A DNA stretch of 64,000 nt from Alphaproteobacteria bacterium (GCA_028281925.1 JANQIX010000015.1:1-64000); one strand, 5' to 3'; shown: positions 26,392-36,077, counted from the stretch's first letter. A program made the numbers and translations. The notes: generated by a model not told the origin, from the letters alone.

Positions 26392-27921
26392 ATGGGACGC
26401 ATCGACGATGGGGTGGGCGGTCTGGCCGGAGGCTCCGGCGATGACGGGGTCAAGCTGCACCGTCGACAGTTCCTTCTGGCGCCAAAGGCTTTCGCGGTGG
26501 CGCCGGACTGGATCTGTGAGCCCTTTGGTCCGACGCACGTGCTCAGCCATTGCCCCGACCTGATCGTCACCAAGACCCGGGATGCCGACGGCGTGCCCTG
26601 GGTCCTGCTGGGCCGGGCAGTACCGATCGATGCGAGACTGCCCGACCCGAAGACGGCCATCGAACGGGCGTCAACCGATACCGTCCCCGATCTTTCCTAC
26701 GACTGGGCCGGCCGCTGGCTGCTGCTGACACCGGCCCATGCCTATCCCGACGCCTCCGCACTTTTCGGCTGCGTGTACTGCACGGACCATCAGGGCGCGG
26801 TGTGGCTTTCCAGCAGCCCCACGCTGCTTGCCGGGGCAGCTCTGCCGAAGGAACCGGACCTGATCGATCCGCGTGTCCTGGTCTACGAGCATGGCATCTC
26901 TTGGTTCCCGCCGCCTCTGACACGCTATGGCGGGATCCGGCGCCTGCTGCCGAGCCAGGTGCTGCGAATTGGCGATGGCGGCATCCGGCCGCGCCCGATG
27001 ATGCTGCCGATCGAACCGATCGACGATGTCGCCGCGGCAACGCAGTGGCTGGCCGCCGCGCTCACGGACACGATGACCCGTGTGCGACAGGCGACAGGGC
27101 TGCCGCTGTGGCTCGGCCTGACCGCGGGCTTCGACTCCCGTCTGATGCTGGCGATTGCCAAGAGCGCGGATTTGGATGTGCGAACTTTCACGCGCCTGAC
27201 CGCGCGCATGACGATTGCCGACCGGGTTCTTCCCCCGCGCCTTGCCCGCATGGCCGGCTATCCGCATCGGGCGATGTCGGACACGGGCCGGCACGACGAC
27301 CGTAACAGGATGCTGCGCCACCATGCGCCGGGGCAGATTTCCCGTGGCGACGCCGAGCCATTCTTGCGCGGGGTTCGCGATGCCATGACCGGCATCAGCA
27401 TCGGCGGGCACGGATTCGCCATCGCCAGCGGATTCTCCAACTGGCGGTCGATGCCCGAAAGCATGCCGGATCCGGCAGAGGCGACGGCGATGTTCCTGAA
27501 ATGGCGGGGCGAGCCGCCGGACAGTCCGGCCGCGCTCGGCCTTGAGGAGTGGTTCCGGTGGGTGCAGCAGACACCTCAGGCACGGCTGGACTGGCGCGAT
27601 CGGCTGTTCCTGGAGCAGAGGCAGGCAGGATGGCTGGCGGCCAAGGAACAGGTCCACGATATGGACTGCCTCGAGCGGTTCCCGATTCTGAACGCCGCGA
27701 GCCTATACGCCCGCATTCTGGGGATCGACGCGCGTTCGCGTCTGGGTTCGCGCCTGCAGCGAGACCTGATCGAAACGCTTCGGCCTGAATTTCTGGATCT
27801 GCCGTTCAATCCGCGTGACCGAGCTTTCCTGGCTCGGTCGCCCCACCGGGTCCTCTTCCGACGTCTCTACTTTCTCTCGCGCAGTTTGAACCGGCGTCTG
27901 ACGCAGCCGCGGTCGATGTGA
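26392..27921 (+). CDS. Asparagine-synthase-like protein (PP-loop domain, no glutaminase cysteine)
   Basis: The protein of about 509 residues has a modified PP-loop, LTAGFDSRLMLAIAKS, near residue 241, equivalent to the SGGxDS loop of asparagine synthases. The region before it resembles a degenerate class II glutaminase fold (GRWLLLTPAHAYPDASALFG, VWLSSSPTLLAG), but the N-terminal catalytic cysteine is absent. Relatives occur in polysaccharide and glycopeptide loci, where they may amidate a uronic acid or make an adenylated intermediate. The reaction here is unknown. GGGGAG lies just before the ATG at 26392; a GTG at 26380 is possible. It ends the plus-strand series and is convergent with the M48 protease gene. 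Confidence 0.75.
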   Translation: MGRIDDGVGGLAGGSGDDGVKLHRRQFLLAPKAFAVAPDWICEPFGPTHVLSHCPDLIVTKTRDADGVPWVLLGRAVPIDARLPDPKTAIERASTDTVPDLSYDWAGRWLLLTPAHAYPDASALFGCVYCTDHQGAVWLSSSPTLLAGAALPKEPDLIDPRVLVYEHGISWFPPPLTRYGGIRRLLPSQVLRIGDGGIRPRPMMLPIEPIDDVAAATQWLAAALTDTMTRVRQATGLPLWLGLTAGFDSRLMLAIAKSADLDVRTFTRLTARMTIADRVLPPRLARMAGYPHRAMSDTGRHDDRNRMLRHHAPGQISRGDAEPFLRGVRDAMTGISIGGHGFAIASGFSNWRSMPESMPDPAEATAMFLKWRGEPPDSPAALGLEEWFRWVQQTPQARLDWRDRLFLEQRQAGWLAAKEQVHDMDCLERFPILNAASLYARILGIDARSRLGSRLQRDLIETLRPEFLDLPFNPRDRAFLARSPHRVLFRRLYFLSRSLNRRLTQPRSM

Positions 27922-27962
27922 CCTGAAGCCGAGTACCGTCGCCGATTGCCGGCGCTGACCTG

Positions 27963-28790
27963 TCAGGCACCGTAGGCTTGCAGCGCTCGGGGCATGAGCT
28001 GTTCCAACTGGGCGATGCGGTTGCCCGGTGCTGGATGCGTGGACGCGAATTCTGGCGGCCGAGGGCCACCGCCCTGCTCCATCTGGCTCCAGAATCCAAG
28101 AGACGCCCGGGGATCGTACCCAGCGCGGGCCATCAGCAACAATCCGCCCTCGTCGGCCTCCAGTTCCTGCTCCCGCGAATAGGGTAGCAGCACACCGAAC
28201 TGTGCGCCCAGCCCCAGAATCGCGGCGATCTGTTGCGCGGCCTCCGGGTCGCCGCCGCTCATGGCGCGGCCGATTGCGGAGATGCCCATATTGGTGGCCT
28301 GGGCCGTGGCGACACGCTCGGCCGGATGGTTCTCCAGATTGTGCGCGACCTCGTGGCCGACGACAGTCGCCAGGTGCGCATCGTCCGGCGCATAGTCAAA
28401 GATGCCCTCATAGCAGCCGATATGGTTGCCGGGCAGCGCGAAGGCGTTGGCTTCGTCTCCGGCAAAGACCAGCATCTGCCATTGGCTTGGGTTGCCGCCG
28501 GACGCCCTGACCAGGCGGGAGCCGACCCGCTCCAGCGTCGCCTGCTTACGGCCGTCACGGGATGCCGGCTCAGTCCGCAGCAACTCCGCCCAGAGCTGCT
28601 GGCCCATCTCTGCGGCCGTGTCAGGCGGCACCAACAGCGGGGCAGCCGCCTCGCCGAAAGAACCAAAGCCGCCGCCGCCTTTGGCACACCCCGCCAAGCC
28701 TATGCTGGCGCCAAGACCGGCAACCACGTGCCGCCGTCCAACAGTCGGACGTAGGCGTTCAACGCCGTGCGGTTTGTGACAAAGGCACAT
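27963..28790 (-). CDS. M48 family metalloprotease, lipoprotein (LoiP/YcaL-like)
   Basis: The 275-residue protein has the zinc motif HEVAH (His146, Glu147, His150) in VVGHEVAHNLENHPAERV, and a third-ligand region EQELEADEGGLLLMARAGYDP. This is as in the M48 proteases LoiP, YcaL and BepA. A basic N-terminus with RRHVVAG leads to a lipobox (GLAGC), so it is likely anchored to a membrane facing the periplasm and takes part in envelope protein quality control. AAGGAGAG five bases before the ATG at 28790 fixes the start. It has no obvious operon partner and is convergent with the asparagine-synthase-like gene. Confidence 0.92.
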   Translation of the reverse strand: MCLCHKPHGVERLRPTVGRRHVVAGLGASIGLAGCAKGGGGFGSFGEAAAPLLVPPDTAAEMGQQLWAELLRTEPASRDGRKQATLERVGSRLVRASGGNPSQWQMLVFAGDEANAFALPGNHIGCYEGIFDYAPDDAHLATVVGHEVAHNLENHPAERVATAQATNMGISAIGRAMSGGDPEAAQQIAAILGLGAQFGVLLPYSREQELEADEGGLLLMARAGYDPRASLGFWSQMEQGGGPRPPEFASTHPAPGNRIAQLEQLMPRALQAYGA

Positions 28791-29064
28791 CGCGACTCTC
28801 CTTGGCCCCAGCGGCCGTAATTCACGGCTAAGGAACTGTGGTGGCGAGAGAATGGCAGGACGCGCAGTGTGGCATCCAACGGCGCAAGCCGAGATGCCGC
28901 CGTCATGCAGACATACCGATTGCGCGTCTGACCATGGAAGGAGACAATCACGTCAATAAAAGACACTGAAATGTGCAGACCCTTATTCTAAGGGCGCCGG
29001 AATCCTCTTGGCGTCAGGATCCCACTACGCCGCGCCAGTTCCGGAACCATAAACAGGGAGATGA

Positions 29065-29778
29065 ATGATGGCCGTAGGTGATGTCTTGAAAGCGGACCTG
29101 AAGAAGGGTCTCAATATCTCCGGCCCAAGCGGTGGCAGCAACGCGCCGGCAAGCAGACAGGTCAAATGCGGTCACGTGTCCAAGAACGTGACGATCGTCG
29201 ATCAGGTCAGTCGTAGCAGCTGTGCGGTGACCAGTCCGGGCATGGCTCATGGAATGACCGTGACCGCCGCCACGGACGGAAATTGCTATTGGCTGCCATG
29301 GGGCAGTTGGAAAGCCTATTATGGTCGGCTCGGCGCCAACTGTGATTACTTCCTGACGGCCAATCTGACCGGGTGTGCGTTTTTCGTGTCCGGTCCGGCG
29401 ACTGCCCCGACCGTCGTCCACGCGAATTGCTCTGCTGCCGAGGTTGTCGATTACGTAGATGTCAGGAAACGAGAGAACGGCCCCGTTGACGTTGCCGCCT
29501 CGATGAAAGTCTACAACGACAACTTGGACGCGGCACGGCTGCAGTATTACGGCCAGGTCGCCGGGCAAATGGTCGAAGGCAACTTCATACCGTCGGCAAA
29601 CCTGCAGATGCTTCTGCCATCTGACTATGGAGCCAAGATATCGGAAGGGTACGCCCAGCCGACGTCCGTTTTCGGCAAGAAGAATGGTGCGAACTGGGAA
29701 TTCTTCTACAATGTCGGCAAGAGCGGGGGCGCACAGGCGCTGACCCGGATGCTCTATCCGAGGTTCGAGAAGCTCTGA
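29065..29778 (+). CDS. Orphan protein with CheD/BLF1/CNF-like Thr-Cys-His deamidase signature
   Basis: The 237-residue protein has no signal peptide or membrane helix and I do not recognise it as a named family. In its centre Thr98, Cys104 (in NLTGC) and His119 occur with the spacing Thr-x5-Cys-x14-His. CheD, Burkholderia lethal factor 1 (BLF1) and the catalytic domain of cytotoxic necrotizing factor share a Cys-His core with an LSGC-like loop. CheD and BLF1 also have a threonine six residues before the cysteine, and in CNF1 the histidine lies 15 residues after it. A glutamine deamidase fold is therefore an attractive inference, not proven. AGGGAG precedes ATGATG; the second ATG (29068) may also serve. 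The gene is visibly lower in GC than its neighbours and stands alone, suggesting transfer. Confidence 0.8.
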   Translation: MMAVGDVLKADLKKGLNISGPSGGSNAPASRQVKCGHVSKNVTIVDQVSRSSCAVTSPGMAHGMTVTAATDGNCYWLPWGSWKAYYGRLGANCDYFLTANLTGCAFFVSGPATAPTVVHANCSAAEVVDYVDVRKRENGPVDVAASMKVYNDNLDAARLQYYGQVAGQMVEGNFIPSANLQMLLPSDYGAKISEGYAQPTSVFGKKNGANWEFFYNVGKSGGAQALTRMLYPRFEKL

Positions 29779-29865
29779 CAAGCTCGATCAAGCGCAGGCA
29801 GACGCACGTCCCGAAGAGCCGTCGATCGTCACCTCGACGCATGCGACCTACGACGCGGCTGTCCA

Positions 29866-32280
29866 TCAGCCGCGCATGCGGTTGCCCTGCGGGTCGAACA
29901 GAGGCTCGGCCAGAACGATGGCAGGCCTGAGATCGCCCAGGATCTCGACCGCCAGCGGTATCTCCGGCGTGACAAGGTCGGCCGGGACATAGCCGAGCGC
30001 AACCGATCGGCCGGCATGGTGGGCGTAGCCGCCGGACGTCACCCAGCCAATGACCTTGTCGCCTTGCCAGATCGGCTCGTCACCCATGACATCGACGCCC
30101 GCATCCTCGACGGTCATGGTGACCAGGCGGCGTTCGGGTCCCTCTTCCCGCTCCCTAAGCGCTGCGTCGCGGCCGATAAAGTCGTTCTTGCGCAGGTCGA
30201 CGAAGCGCGACATCCCCGCTTCGGCCGGCCCGTAGATCGGCCGGTACTCCCGCGCCCAGGTGCCGAAATTCTTCTCAAGCCTGAGGGAGTTCAGAGCCCG
30301 GCCGCCGAACAGCTTGAGCCCCAGGTCGCGGCCAGCCTCGTGCAACGCGTTGTAGAGCGCGACCAGATAGTCGCTGCGCACCCAGATCTCGTACCCCAGA
30401 TCACCGGTGAAGGTGATGCGCCCGACCTTCGCCGGGATCAGGCCCAGCTCCATCTCGCGGAAAGTGAGGAACGGGAACGCCTCGGTTGATAGATCCTCAT
30501 CCGTCAGCCGGCTGAGAAGTTCCCGCGACCGCGGTCCTGCCACGGACATGCCTAAGAGCTCTGTTCCGATCGGCCGGATCTGCACGCCGCGCTCGGGCAG
30601 ATGCTCCGTGAACCACCGCATGTGATAGGCCTCGGCAACGCCCGAGCCGAAGATGTAGAACCGCTCCGGCCCCGCCTTGGCCACTGTGAAATCACCGATC
30701 AGCTTGCCGTTGGGATTCAGCATCGGCGACAGCAGAATGCGACCTTGGGCGGGCATCCGGTTGGCCAGGATGTGCGCCAGCCAGATTTCGGCTTGCGCGC
30801 CGGTCACCTCGTACTTGGCGAAATTCGAGATCTCGATCATTCCGACCGCTTCGCGGACGGCACGGCATTCATCCGCAACCGGGCCGTGCGCGTTGGAGCG
30901 TTTGAAGGTCACCGTTTCCACGGGCTCTGTGCCCTTAGGCGCGAACCAGAGCGCGTGCTCCAGCCCCCAGCTATCGCCGAACACGGCGTTCTCTGCCTTC
31001 AGGCGATCGTAGATCGGCGTTGTGCGCAGCGGCCGTGCCGCCGGCAGCTCTTCGTTCGGGAACCGGATCTGGAAACGGCGGGAGTAATTCTCACGCACCT
31101 TGGCATTGGTGTAGGCCCGGCCGGCCCAGTCGCCGAAGCGGCTGGCATCCATCGCCCAGACGTCGAACCCAGGGTCCCCACCCGTCATCCAGTTGGCCAA
31201 CGCCAGGCCCACGCCGCCGCCCTGGCTGAAGCCGGCCATCACGCCGCAGGCCAGCCAATAGCCCGGCAGGCCCCGCACGGGACCGACCAGCGGGTTGCCG
31301 TCCGGCGCGAAGGTGAAGGGGCCGTTGATGATCTGCTTGATGCCCGCCTGCTCGATCGGCGGGAAATGGGCGAACCCGACCTCAAGATTGGCGGCGATGC
31401 GGTCAAGGTCGGGCGGCAGAAGCTGACGGCTGAAATCCCAAGGCGTGTCCTTCGGCGCCCAGGGCACGCCCGCCTTTTCATAGGTGCCCATCAGCATGCC
31501 CTTGCGCTCTTGGCGCATGTAGATCTCGCCTTCGAAATCGATGACGTGGATCAGCTCTTTGTCGCGCTCTGCCACCTCCGGCAGGTCTTCGGTCAAGAGA
31601 TACATGTGCTCCATGGCCAGCACGGGCAGCTCCAGCCCGACCATGCGGCCGACCTCGCGCGCCCACAGCCCGCCGGCGTTGACGACATGTTCCGCTTCGA
31701 TCGTGCCGGCATTGGTGACCACATCCCAGCCGCCGCCGGGACGCGCTTTGATCTCCTCCACACGGGTGCTGCGATAGACCTCCGCACCGCCCAATCGGGC
31801 GGCCTTGGCGTAGGCATGGGTCACGCCGTAGGGGTCGACATGCCCTTCCATCGGGTCGAACAGCGCGCCGATGAAGTGGCGCTTGTCCATCAGCGGGTAC
31901 ATCTCCGCCGCTTCGTCGGCGGAGATCAGTTCGGTATGCATGCCGAGATAGCGCCCGGTCGCATGCATGGCCTTCAGGTAGTCCATGCGGTCGGGCGTAC
32001 CGGCCAGCATCAGGCCGCCGGTGAGGTGAATGCCGCAGGACTGGCCGGAGATCTCTTCGATCTCTTTGTAGAGGCGGATGGTGTAGTCCTGCAGCTTCGC
32101 CACGTTTGGGTCGCTGTTCAGCGTGTGCATGCCGCCGGCCGCATGCCAGGTGGACCCGCAGGTCAGCTCGTCCTTTTCGATCAGGACGACGTCGCTCCAG
32201 CCCGCCTTCGTCAGGTGGTAGAGCACGCTGCATCCAACGACACCGCCGCCGATCACGGCGACCCTCACAGGCGACTTCAT
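29866..32280 (-). CDS. FAD-dependent dimethylglycine/sarcosine dehydrogenase-like enzyme with GcvT domain
   Basis: The protein of about 804 residues has an N-terminal FAD-binding DAO domain (VAVIGGGVVGCSVLYHL, ELTCGSTWHAAGG, the usual site of covalent FAD attachment at the His). The C-terminal half is a glycine-cleavage T-protein/folate-binding region (ISNFAKYEVTGAQAEIWL, ITFTGDLGYEIWV, LRLEKNFGTWAREY, GWVTSGGYAHHAGRSVALGYV). This is the domain order of dimethylglycine and sarcosine dehydrogenases, which demethylate N-methylglycines and pass the carbon unit to tetrahydrofolate. The ATG at 32280 opens the FAD motif directly. The frame extends to 32346 without family sequence. Substrate specificity cannot be told. 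Confidence 0.9.
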   Translation of the reverse strand: MKSPVRVAVIGGGVVGCSVLYHLTKAGWSDVVLIEKDELTCGSTWHAAGGMHTLNSDPNVAKLQDYTIRLYKEIEEISGQSCGIHLTGGLMLAGTPDRMDYLKAMHATGRYLGMHTELISADEAAEMYPLMDKRHFIGALFDPMEGHVDPYGVTHAYAKAARLGGAEVYRSTRVEEIKARPGGGWDVVTNAGTIEAEHVVNAGGLWAREVGRMVGLELPVLAMEHMYLLTEDLPEVAERDKELIHVIDFEGEIYMRQERKGMLMGTYEKAGVPWAPKDTPWDFSRQLLPPDLDRIAANLEVGFAHFPPIEQAGIKQIINGPFTFAPDGNPLVGPVRGLPGYWLACGVMAGFSQGGGVGLALANWMTGGDPGFDVWAMDASRFGDWAGRAYTNAKVRENYSRRFQIRFPNEELPAARPLRTTPIYDRLKAENAVFGDSWGLEHALWFAPKGTEPVETVTFKRSNAHGPVADECRAVREAVGMIEISNFAKYEVTGAQAEIWLAHILANRMPAQGRILLSPMLNPNGKLIGDFTVAKAGPERFYIFGSGVAEAYHMRWFTEHLPERGVQIRPIGTELLGMSVAGPRSRELLSRLTDEDLSTEAFPFLTFREMELGLIPAKVGRITFTGDLGYEIWVRSDYLVALYNALHEAGRDLGLKLFGGRALNSLRLEKNFGTWAREYRPIYGPAEAGMSRFVDLRKNDFIGRDAALREREEGPERRLVTMTVEDAGVDVMGDEPIWQGDKVIGWVTSGGYAHHAGRSVALGYVPADLVTPEIPLAVEILGDLRPAIVLAEPLFDPQGNRMRG

Positions 32281-32493
32281 GGGGTGCTGTCTCCCTCTTG
32301 TGCAGCCAGGCGGCTGGCCGCGGCCGCCGTCCTGCCGATCCTCCACCGAAGCACAGGCGCGACCTTGGTCTGTGCCGCACGTCCGACCGTTTCGGCATTC
32401 GCAGCGACACCGCCCCCGCCGGCCATGTGATAACCTTCAATTCAGCGAGAGTTAACAGATGCGTCAGACAACTTGTCGCCTGTGTATCGATTA

Positions 32494-32528
32494 GGTTATT
32501 CACTTTACCATGTGGTGTTACAGTAACC
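32494..32528. promoter_or_regulatory. Nested dyad upstream of the hybrid kinase gene
   Basis: GGTTA (32494) pairs with TAACC (32524), and inside it ACCA (32507) pairs with TGGT (32513) around a TG centre. The dyad lies in an AT-rich stretch about 40 bases before the kinase ATG and between two divergent genes. It may be an operator or an mRNA hairpin; no regulator can be named. Confidence 0.3.
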
Positions 32529-32564
32529 ATGGCACTCCAGTACGGACAGTCGCGGGTCTAGCCG

Positions 32565-35500
32565 ATGGGTGAACTGGGCCCAGGAACGGGCAGCGGGCGT
32601 GTCGAGGGCGGCGGGACGCCTGAGACGCCCACGGCATCGAAGCCGACGATACGGCCCCTGTCGGACCCGCTGACGCAGCGGCGGCGGGACCGCCGCGACT
32701 TGGCCGTCGCGATCGCTGTTTCTGTTCTGTTCTATTGCGTGGCCGCCGCCACCGACCTTTACGAAAGCTTGCAGGCCCTGTTTGTGAGGTTTGAGCAGTA
32801 CGAGTTGGACGAACTGTTCCTGATGCTGCCGGTCCTAACCCTCATGCTGGCTTGGCTGGCATGGCGCCGGTGGCGAGACATGCGGGAAAGCGAGGCGCGC
32901 TACCGCGACATCGCAGAGTGCACATCCGACTGGGTGTATGCCACCGACGCCGATCTCCGCTACACCTTCGTGACCGGACGTTTCACCGATGTGACCGGCT
33001 TCACGGAAAAGGACTGGCTAGGCAAGCCCATAGGAACATTCGCCGATCCGGCCTATGGGCCGGAGATGGTCGTGCGGGCGCAAGACGCCATCGCGCACCG
33101 TGAACCGGTGAAGGATCTGGTGGCGCTGATCCGCGGCGCCGACGGATCGCCTCACTGGGTCAACATCAATGCCAAGCCGATCTTCGACCAAGACGGGAAG
33201 TTCCTCGGCTATCGCGGCGCGACACGGGACATCACCGAGCTGAAGCGGATCGAGGCCACGCTGATGGAAAGCCGCGAACGGGAGCGGCTGATTCTGGAGT
33301 CGGCGGCGGAGGGGATCATCGGTGTCGACCGGGACGGCCGCTGCACCTTCGCCAATGCCAGCGCGCTTCGCCTCCTGTGCTACAGCTCGCATCGCCAGCT
33401 TGTCCGGACTGAGATCCGCAAGCTCTTCGACACGCTTCCCGCAGGCAGCGGCCCGCAAGATCCGATCCAAAGGGCTTGCACGCTGGGCCTGTCGACCCCG
33501 ATGACCGAAGCGACGTTTCGGCGCGCCGACGGGTCGACTCTGCCAGTGGAGTTCCGATGCTCGCCCATGGTTCACGACGGCGAGATCCGTGGCGCGGTCG
33601 TCAGCTTCATCGATACCGTTTCCCGGAAGGCCGCTGAGGAAGCGAGGCTCAGGGCCGAACAGAGGCTGACCGACGCGATTGCTTCTATGGATCATGCCTT
33701 CGTTCTTTGGGACGCGGACGACCGGCTGGTCCTGTGCAACGATCGGTACCGCGAATTCAACAGGGAGATCGCCGACCACATCGTTCCGGGTGTCCGGTTC
33801 GAGGATCTGGCCCGTGCGAGCGTAGCCGTCGGCCAGTGCCCATTGGATGAGCCGCCGGAAGACTGGATCCAGCGGCGACTGAGAGCCCATCAGTCCTGCG
33901 CAACGACGCTGGAACAAGAACTGACCGACGGGCGGTGGCTGCGCATCTCCGAGAGCCCCACGGCCGATGGCGGACGCGTCGGCATCCGTGTCGACATCAC
34001 CGAGGTGAAGCGGACGGAGGAGGCGCTGCGCCAGAGCGAGCAAAGGCTGAACCTGGCCATCGAAGCCACAAGGGGCGGCATGTGGGACGTCGACATGAAA
34101 TCCCGTGACCGTTGGTGGTCGCCCGCCTACAAGCGACTTCTTGGCTACGACGCTGATTCACCGACGCCGAGCTTCGATCAGTTCGTTGAAATGGTGCACC
34201 CCGATGACCGCGATCGTGTCCACAGGCGCAGAGAGCGAGCCGTCACCGGCACCGATCCCGATTATCTGGAAACTTTCCGATGCCGACGACGCGACGGCTC
34301 GTACATCTGGCTGGAAAGCTATGGCCGGCTGATCCGTGACGCGTCCGGGGCGGCTGCCCGGTTCGTCGGCTTCAACATCGACGCCACACCCCACAAAGAG
34401 CGCGAGCGCGAGTTGATCGAGGCGCAGGAGCGCATCCAGCGCCAGGCCGACACACTGGCCAGGCTGGCGGAGGATCTGCACCTCGCCAAGGCGAAAGCGG
34501 AAGAGGCCAGTCGGGCTAAGTCGAACTTCCTGGCGATGATGAGCCATGAGCTGCGGACGCCGCTTACGGGCATCCTGAGCGTCGCTGAAATTCTGTTGCG
34601 CGACCGGATCACGCCATCGCAGCGGCAGTCCATGGAGATGCTCAGGCAATCCGGGCGCACGCTCCTGACATTGCTCAACGACATCCTGGACTTCTCCAAG
34701 ATCGAAGCCGGCGAGATCCAGCTGGAGCCGACCGATTTCGATCTGCTGGATGTGCTGGATTCGGTGCAATGGCTGTTCCGGAGCCACGCCGCGGAAAAGG
34801 GGCTGACGCTGGATCTGCAGCTGCCGGATGAGATCTGCCGCTGGCTGCACGGCGATGCCACCCGCCTGCGCTGTGTGCTGGGGAATCTGCTGAGTAACGC
34901 CGTGAAGTTCACGGCCCGCGGCCAAGTGCGCCTGACCCTCGAGTCAACGCGCCGCAGCCAGGGCGATGTGCACCTGCGGTTCGAGGTGGCCGATACCGGC
35001 ATCGGCATTCCTAAGGAAACTCTGCCCCGGTTGTTCCAGCCTTTCGTGCAGGCCGACCCGTCGACCGCGCGCCACTACGGTGGCACGGGCCTTGGTCTGG
35101 CGATCAGCAAGAGGCTGGTCACGGCGATGGGCGGCGAAATGGGCGTGGCCAGCACCCTCGGAGAGGGCAGCACCTTCTGGTTCACGGTGACGATGCGGCC
35201 TGCGAGCGCGGTACCGGTGCCCTCGCTCACGTCGGCGCGGTCCAGCAATACGGAGCCGGTACCGGCAGTTTCGATCCTGCTTGTCGATGACAACGCGCTG
35301 AACCGGGAGCTGCTGGCTCAGATTCTGGAATCGGCGGGCCATCGGGTATCGATGGCACCCGATGGCGAGGTCGCGATCGAGATGATGCAGAAACGCAGCT
35401 TCGACGTGGTCTTCATGGACATGCACATGCCCGGCATGGACGGGTTCGCCGCCACGCGAGCGCTGCGGGCGCTGCCGGGCGACAAGGGCGCCATTCCCAT

Positions 35501-36077
35501 CGTGGCGCTGACTGCCGACGCCATGCCCGCCATGCGCAACCGTGCGATGGATGCGGGCTTCGACGACTTCCTGACAAAGCCGGTCGGTCTGGACGATCTG
35601 GCGGCCTGCCTGCGCCGGGTGATGCCGGTATCGTCGCCTGACGCAGCTGGGGGACCGCCGGCGCCACCGCCTGAGGCCGAGGCTGCCGCGCCCGAAGCTC
35701 TGCTGCCGCCGGCCGCGGATTTGGCCACGCCACTGCTGGACGAAGGGCGGCTCTTGACCCTCAACCGCGATGTCGGCGGCGACAAGCTGCATCAGATGCT
35801 CAATCGCCTGTGTGCGCGGCTGCCCTCCGACATCCAGGCGATCGTGGCCGCGCACGGCGCGGGGGACTTCGAAACGCTGGCGGCAACGGCCCATACGGTG
35901 AAGGGCAGTGTCGGCCTGTTCGGATGCGCGCGCCTGATGAACGCAGCAGCCGACGTGCAGAAGGCGGCCGAGGACCGCCGGTCGGCTGCCGATCTGGTCG
36001 CAGCACTGGAAGCGATTGCGGGGGATACGGGCGAGGCCCTAAAACGGCTGCAGGTGCCCGAACGACAGGCGTCGTGA
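32565..36077 (+). CDS. Hybrid sensor histidine kinase with four PAS domains, receiver and HPt
   Basis: The 1170-residue protein has two membrane helices (about 46-66 and 86-104) joined by a short periplasmic loop. Four PAS-type domains follow (about 112-225, 240-350, 367-485, 495-610). The HisKA domain has the phospho-acceptor His661 in MMSHELRTPL, and the HATPase has an N-box (LGNLLSNAVKF), DTGIGIP and GGTGLGLAIS. The receiver has VDDN and the acceptor Asp952 in MDMHMPGMDG. An HPt domain with His1110 in AHTVKGSVGLFG ends the protein. A complete His-Asp-His relay is therefore in one chain and needs an external response regulator, which is not in the window. The signal is unknown. Confidence 0.93.
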   Translation: MGELGPGTGSGRVEGGGTPETPTASKPTIRPLSDPLTQRRRDRRDLAVAIAVSVLFYCVAAATDLYESLQALFVRFEQYELDELFLMLPVLTLMLAWLAWRRWRDMRESEARYRDIAECTSDWVYATDADLRYTFVTGRFTDVTGFTEKDWLGKPIGTFADPAYGPEMVVRAQDAIAHREPVKDLVALIRGADGSPHWVNINAKPIFDQDGKFLGYRGATRDITELKRIEATLMESRERERLILESAAEGIIGVDRDGRCTFANASALRLLCYSSHRQLVRTEIRKLFDTLPAGSGPQDPIQRACTLGLSTPMTEATFRRADGSTLPVEFRCSPMVHDGEIRGAVVSFIDTVSRKAAEEARLRAEQRLTDAIASMDHAFVLWDADDRLVLCNDRYREFNREIADHIVPGVRFEDLARASVAVGQCPLDEPPEDWIQRRLRAHQSCATTLEQELTDGRWLRISESPTADGGRVGIRVDITEVKRTEEALRQSEQRLNLAIEATRGGMWDVDMKSRDRWWSPAYKRLLGYDADSPTPSFDQFVEMVHPDDRDRVHRRRERAVTGTDPDYLETFRCRRRDGSYIWLESYGRLIRDASGAAARFVGFNIDATPHKERERELIEAQERIQRQADTLARLAEDLHLAKAKAEEASRAKSNFLAMMSHELRTPLTGILSVAEILLRDRITPSQRQSMEMLRQSGRTLLTLLNDILDFSKIEAGEIQLEPTDFDLLDVLDSVQWLFRSHAAEKGLTLDLQLPDEICRWLHGDATRLRCVLGNLLSNAVKFTARGQVRLTLESTRRSQGDVHLRFEVADTGIGIPKETLPRLFQPFVQADPSTARHYGGTGLGLAISKRLVTAMGGEMGVASTLGEGSTFWFTVTMRPASAVPVPSLTSARSSNTEPVPAVSILLVDDNALNRELLAQILESAGHRVSMAPDGEVAIEMMQKRSFDVVFMDMHMPGMDGFAATRALRALPGDKGAIPIVALTADAMPAMRNRAMDAGFDDFLTKPVGLDDLAACLRRVMPVSSPDAAGGPPAPPPEAEAAAPEALLPPAADLATPLLDEGRLLTLNRDVGGDKLHQMLNRLCARLPSDIQAIVAAHGAGDFETLAATAHTVKGSVGLFGCARLMNAAADVQKAAEDRRSAADLVAALEAIAGDTGEALKRLQVPERQAS

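Noticed and set aside
27940-27954. Hairpin CGCCG-ATTGC-CGGCG between convergent genes as a terminator
   Set aside because: The stem is only five pairs and no T-run follows on either strand, so I do not call a terminator.
28933-28968. Eleven-codon frame ATGGAAGGAGAC... upstream of the deamidase-like gene
   Set aside because: It is very short and has no convincing ribosome site or conserved features.
28980-28994. Dyad CCCTTA-TTC-TAAGGG upstream of the deamidase-like gene
   Set aside because: It is perfect but short and stands alone, with no second copy or promoter context to support an operator.
30601-32430. 609-codon plus-strand open frame
   Set aside because: It is antisense to the well-supported DMGDH-like gene, is rich in His, Arg and Gln and has no domain or ribosome site.
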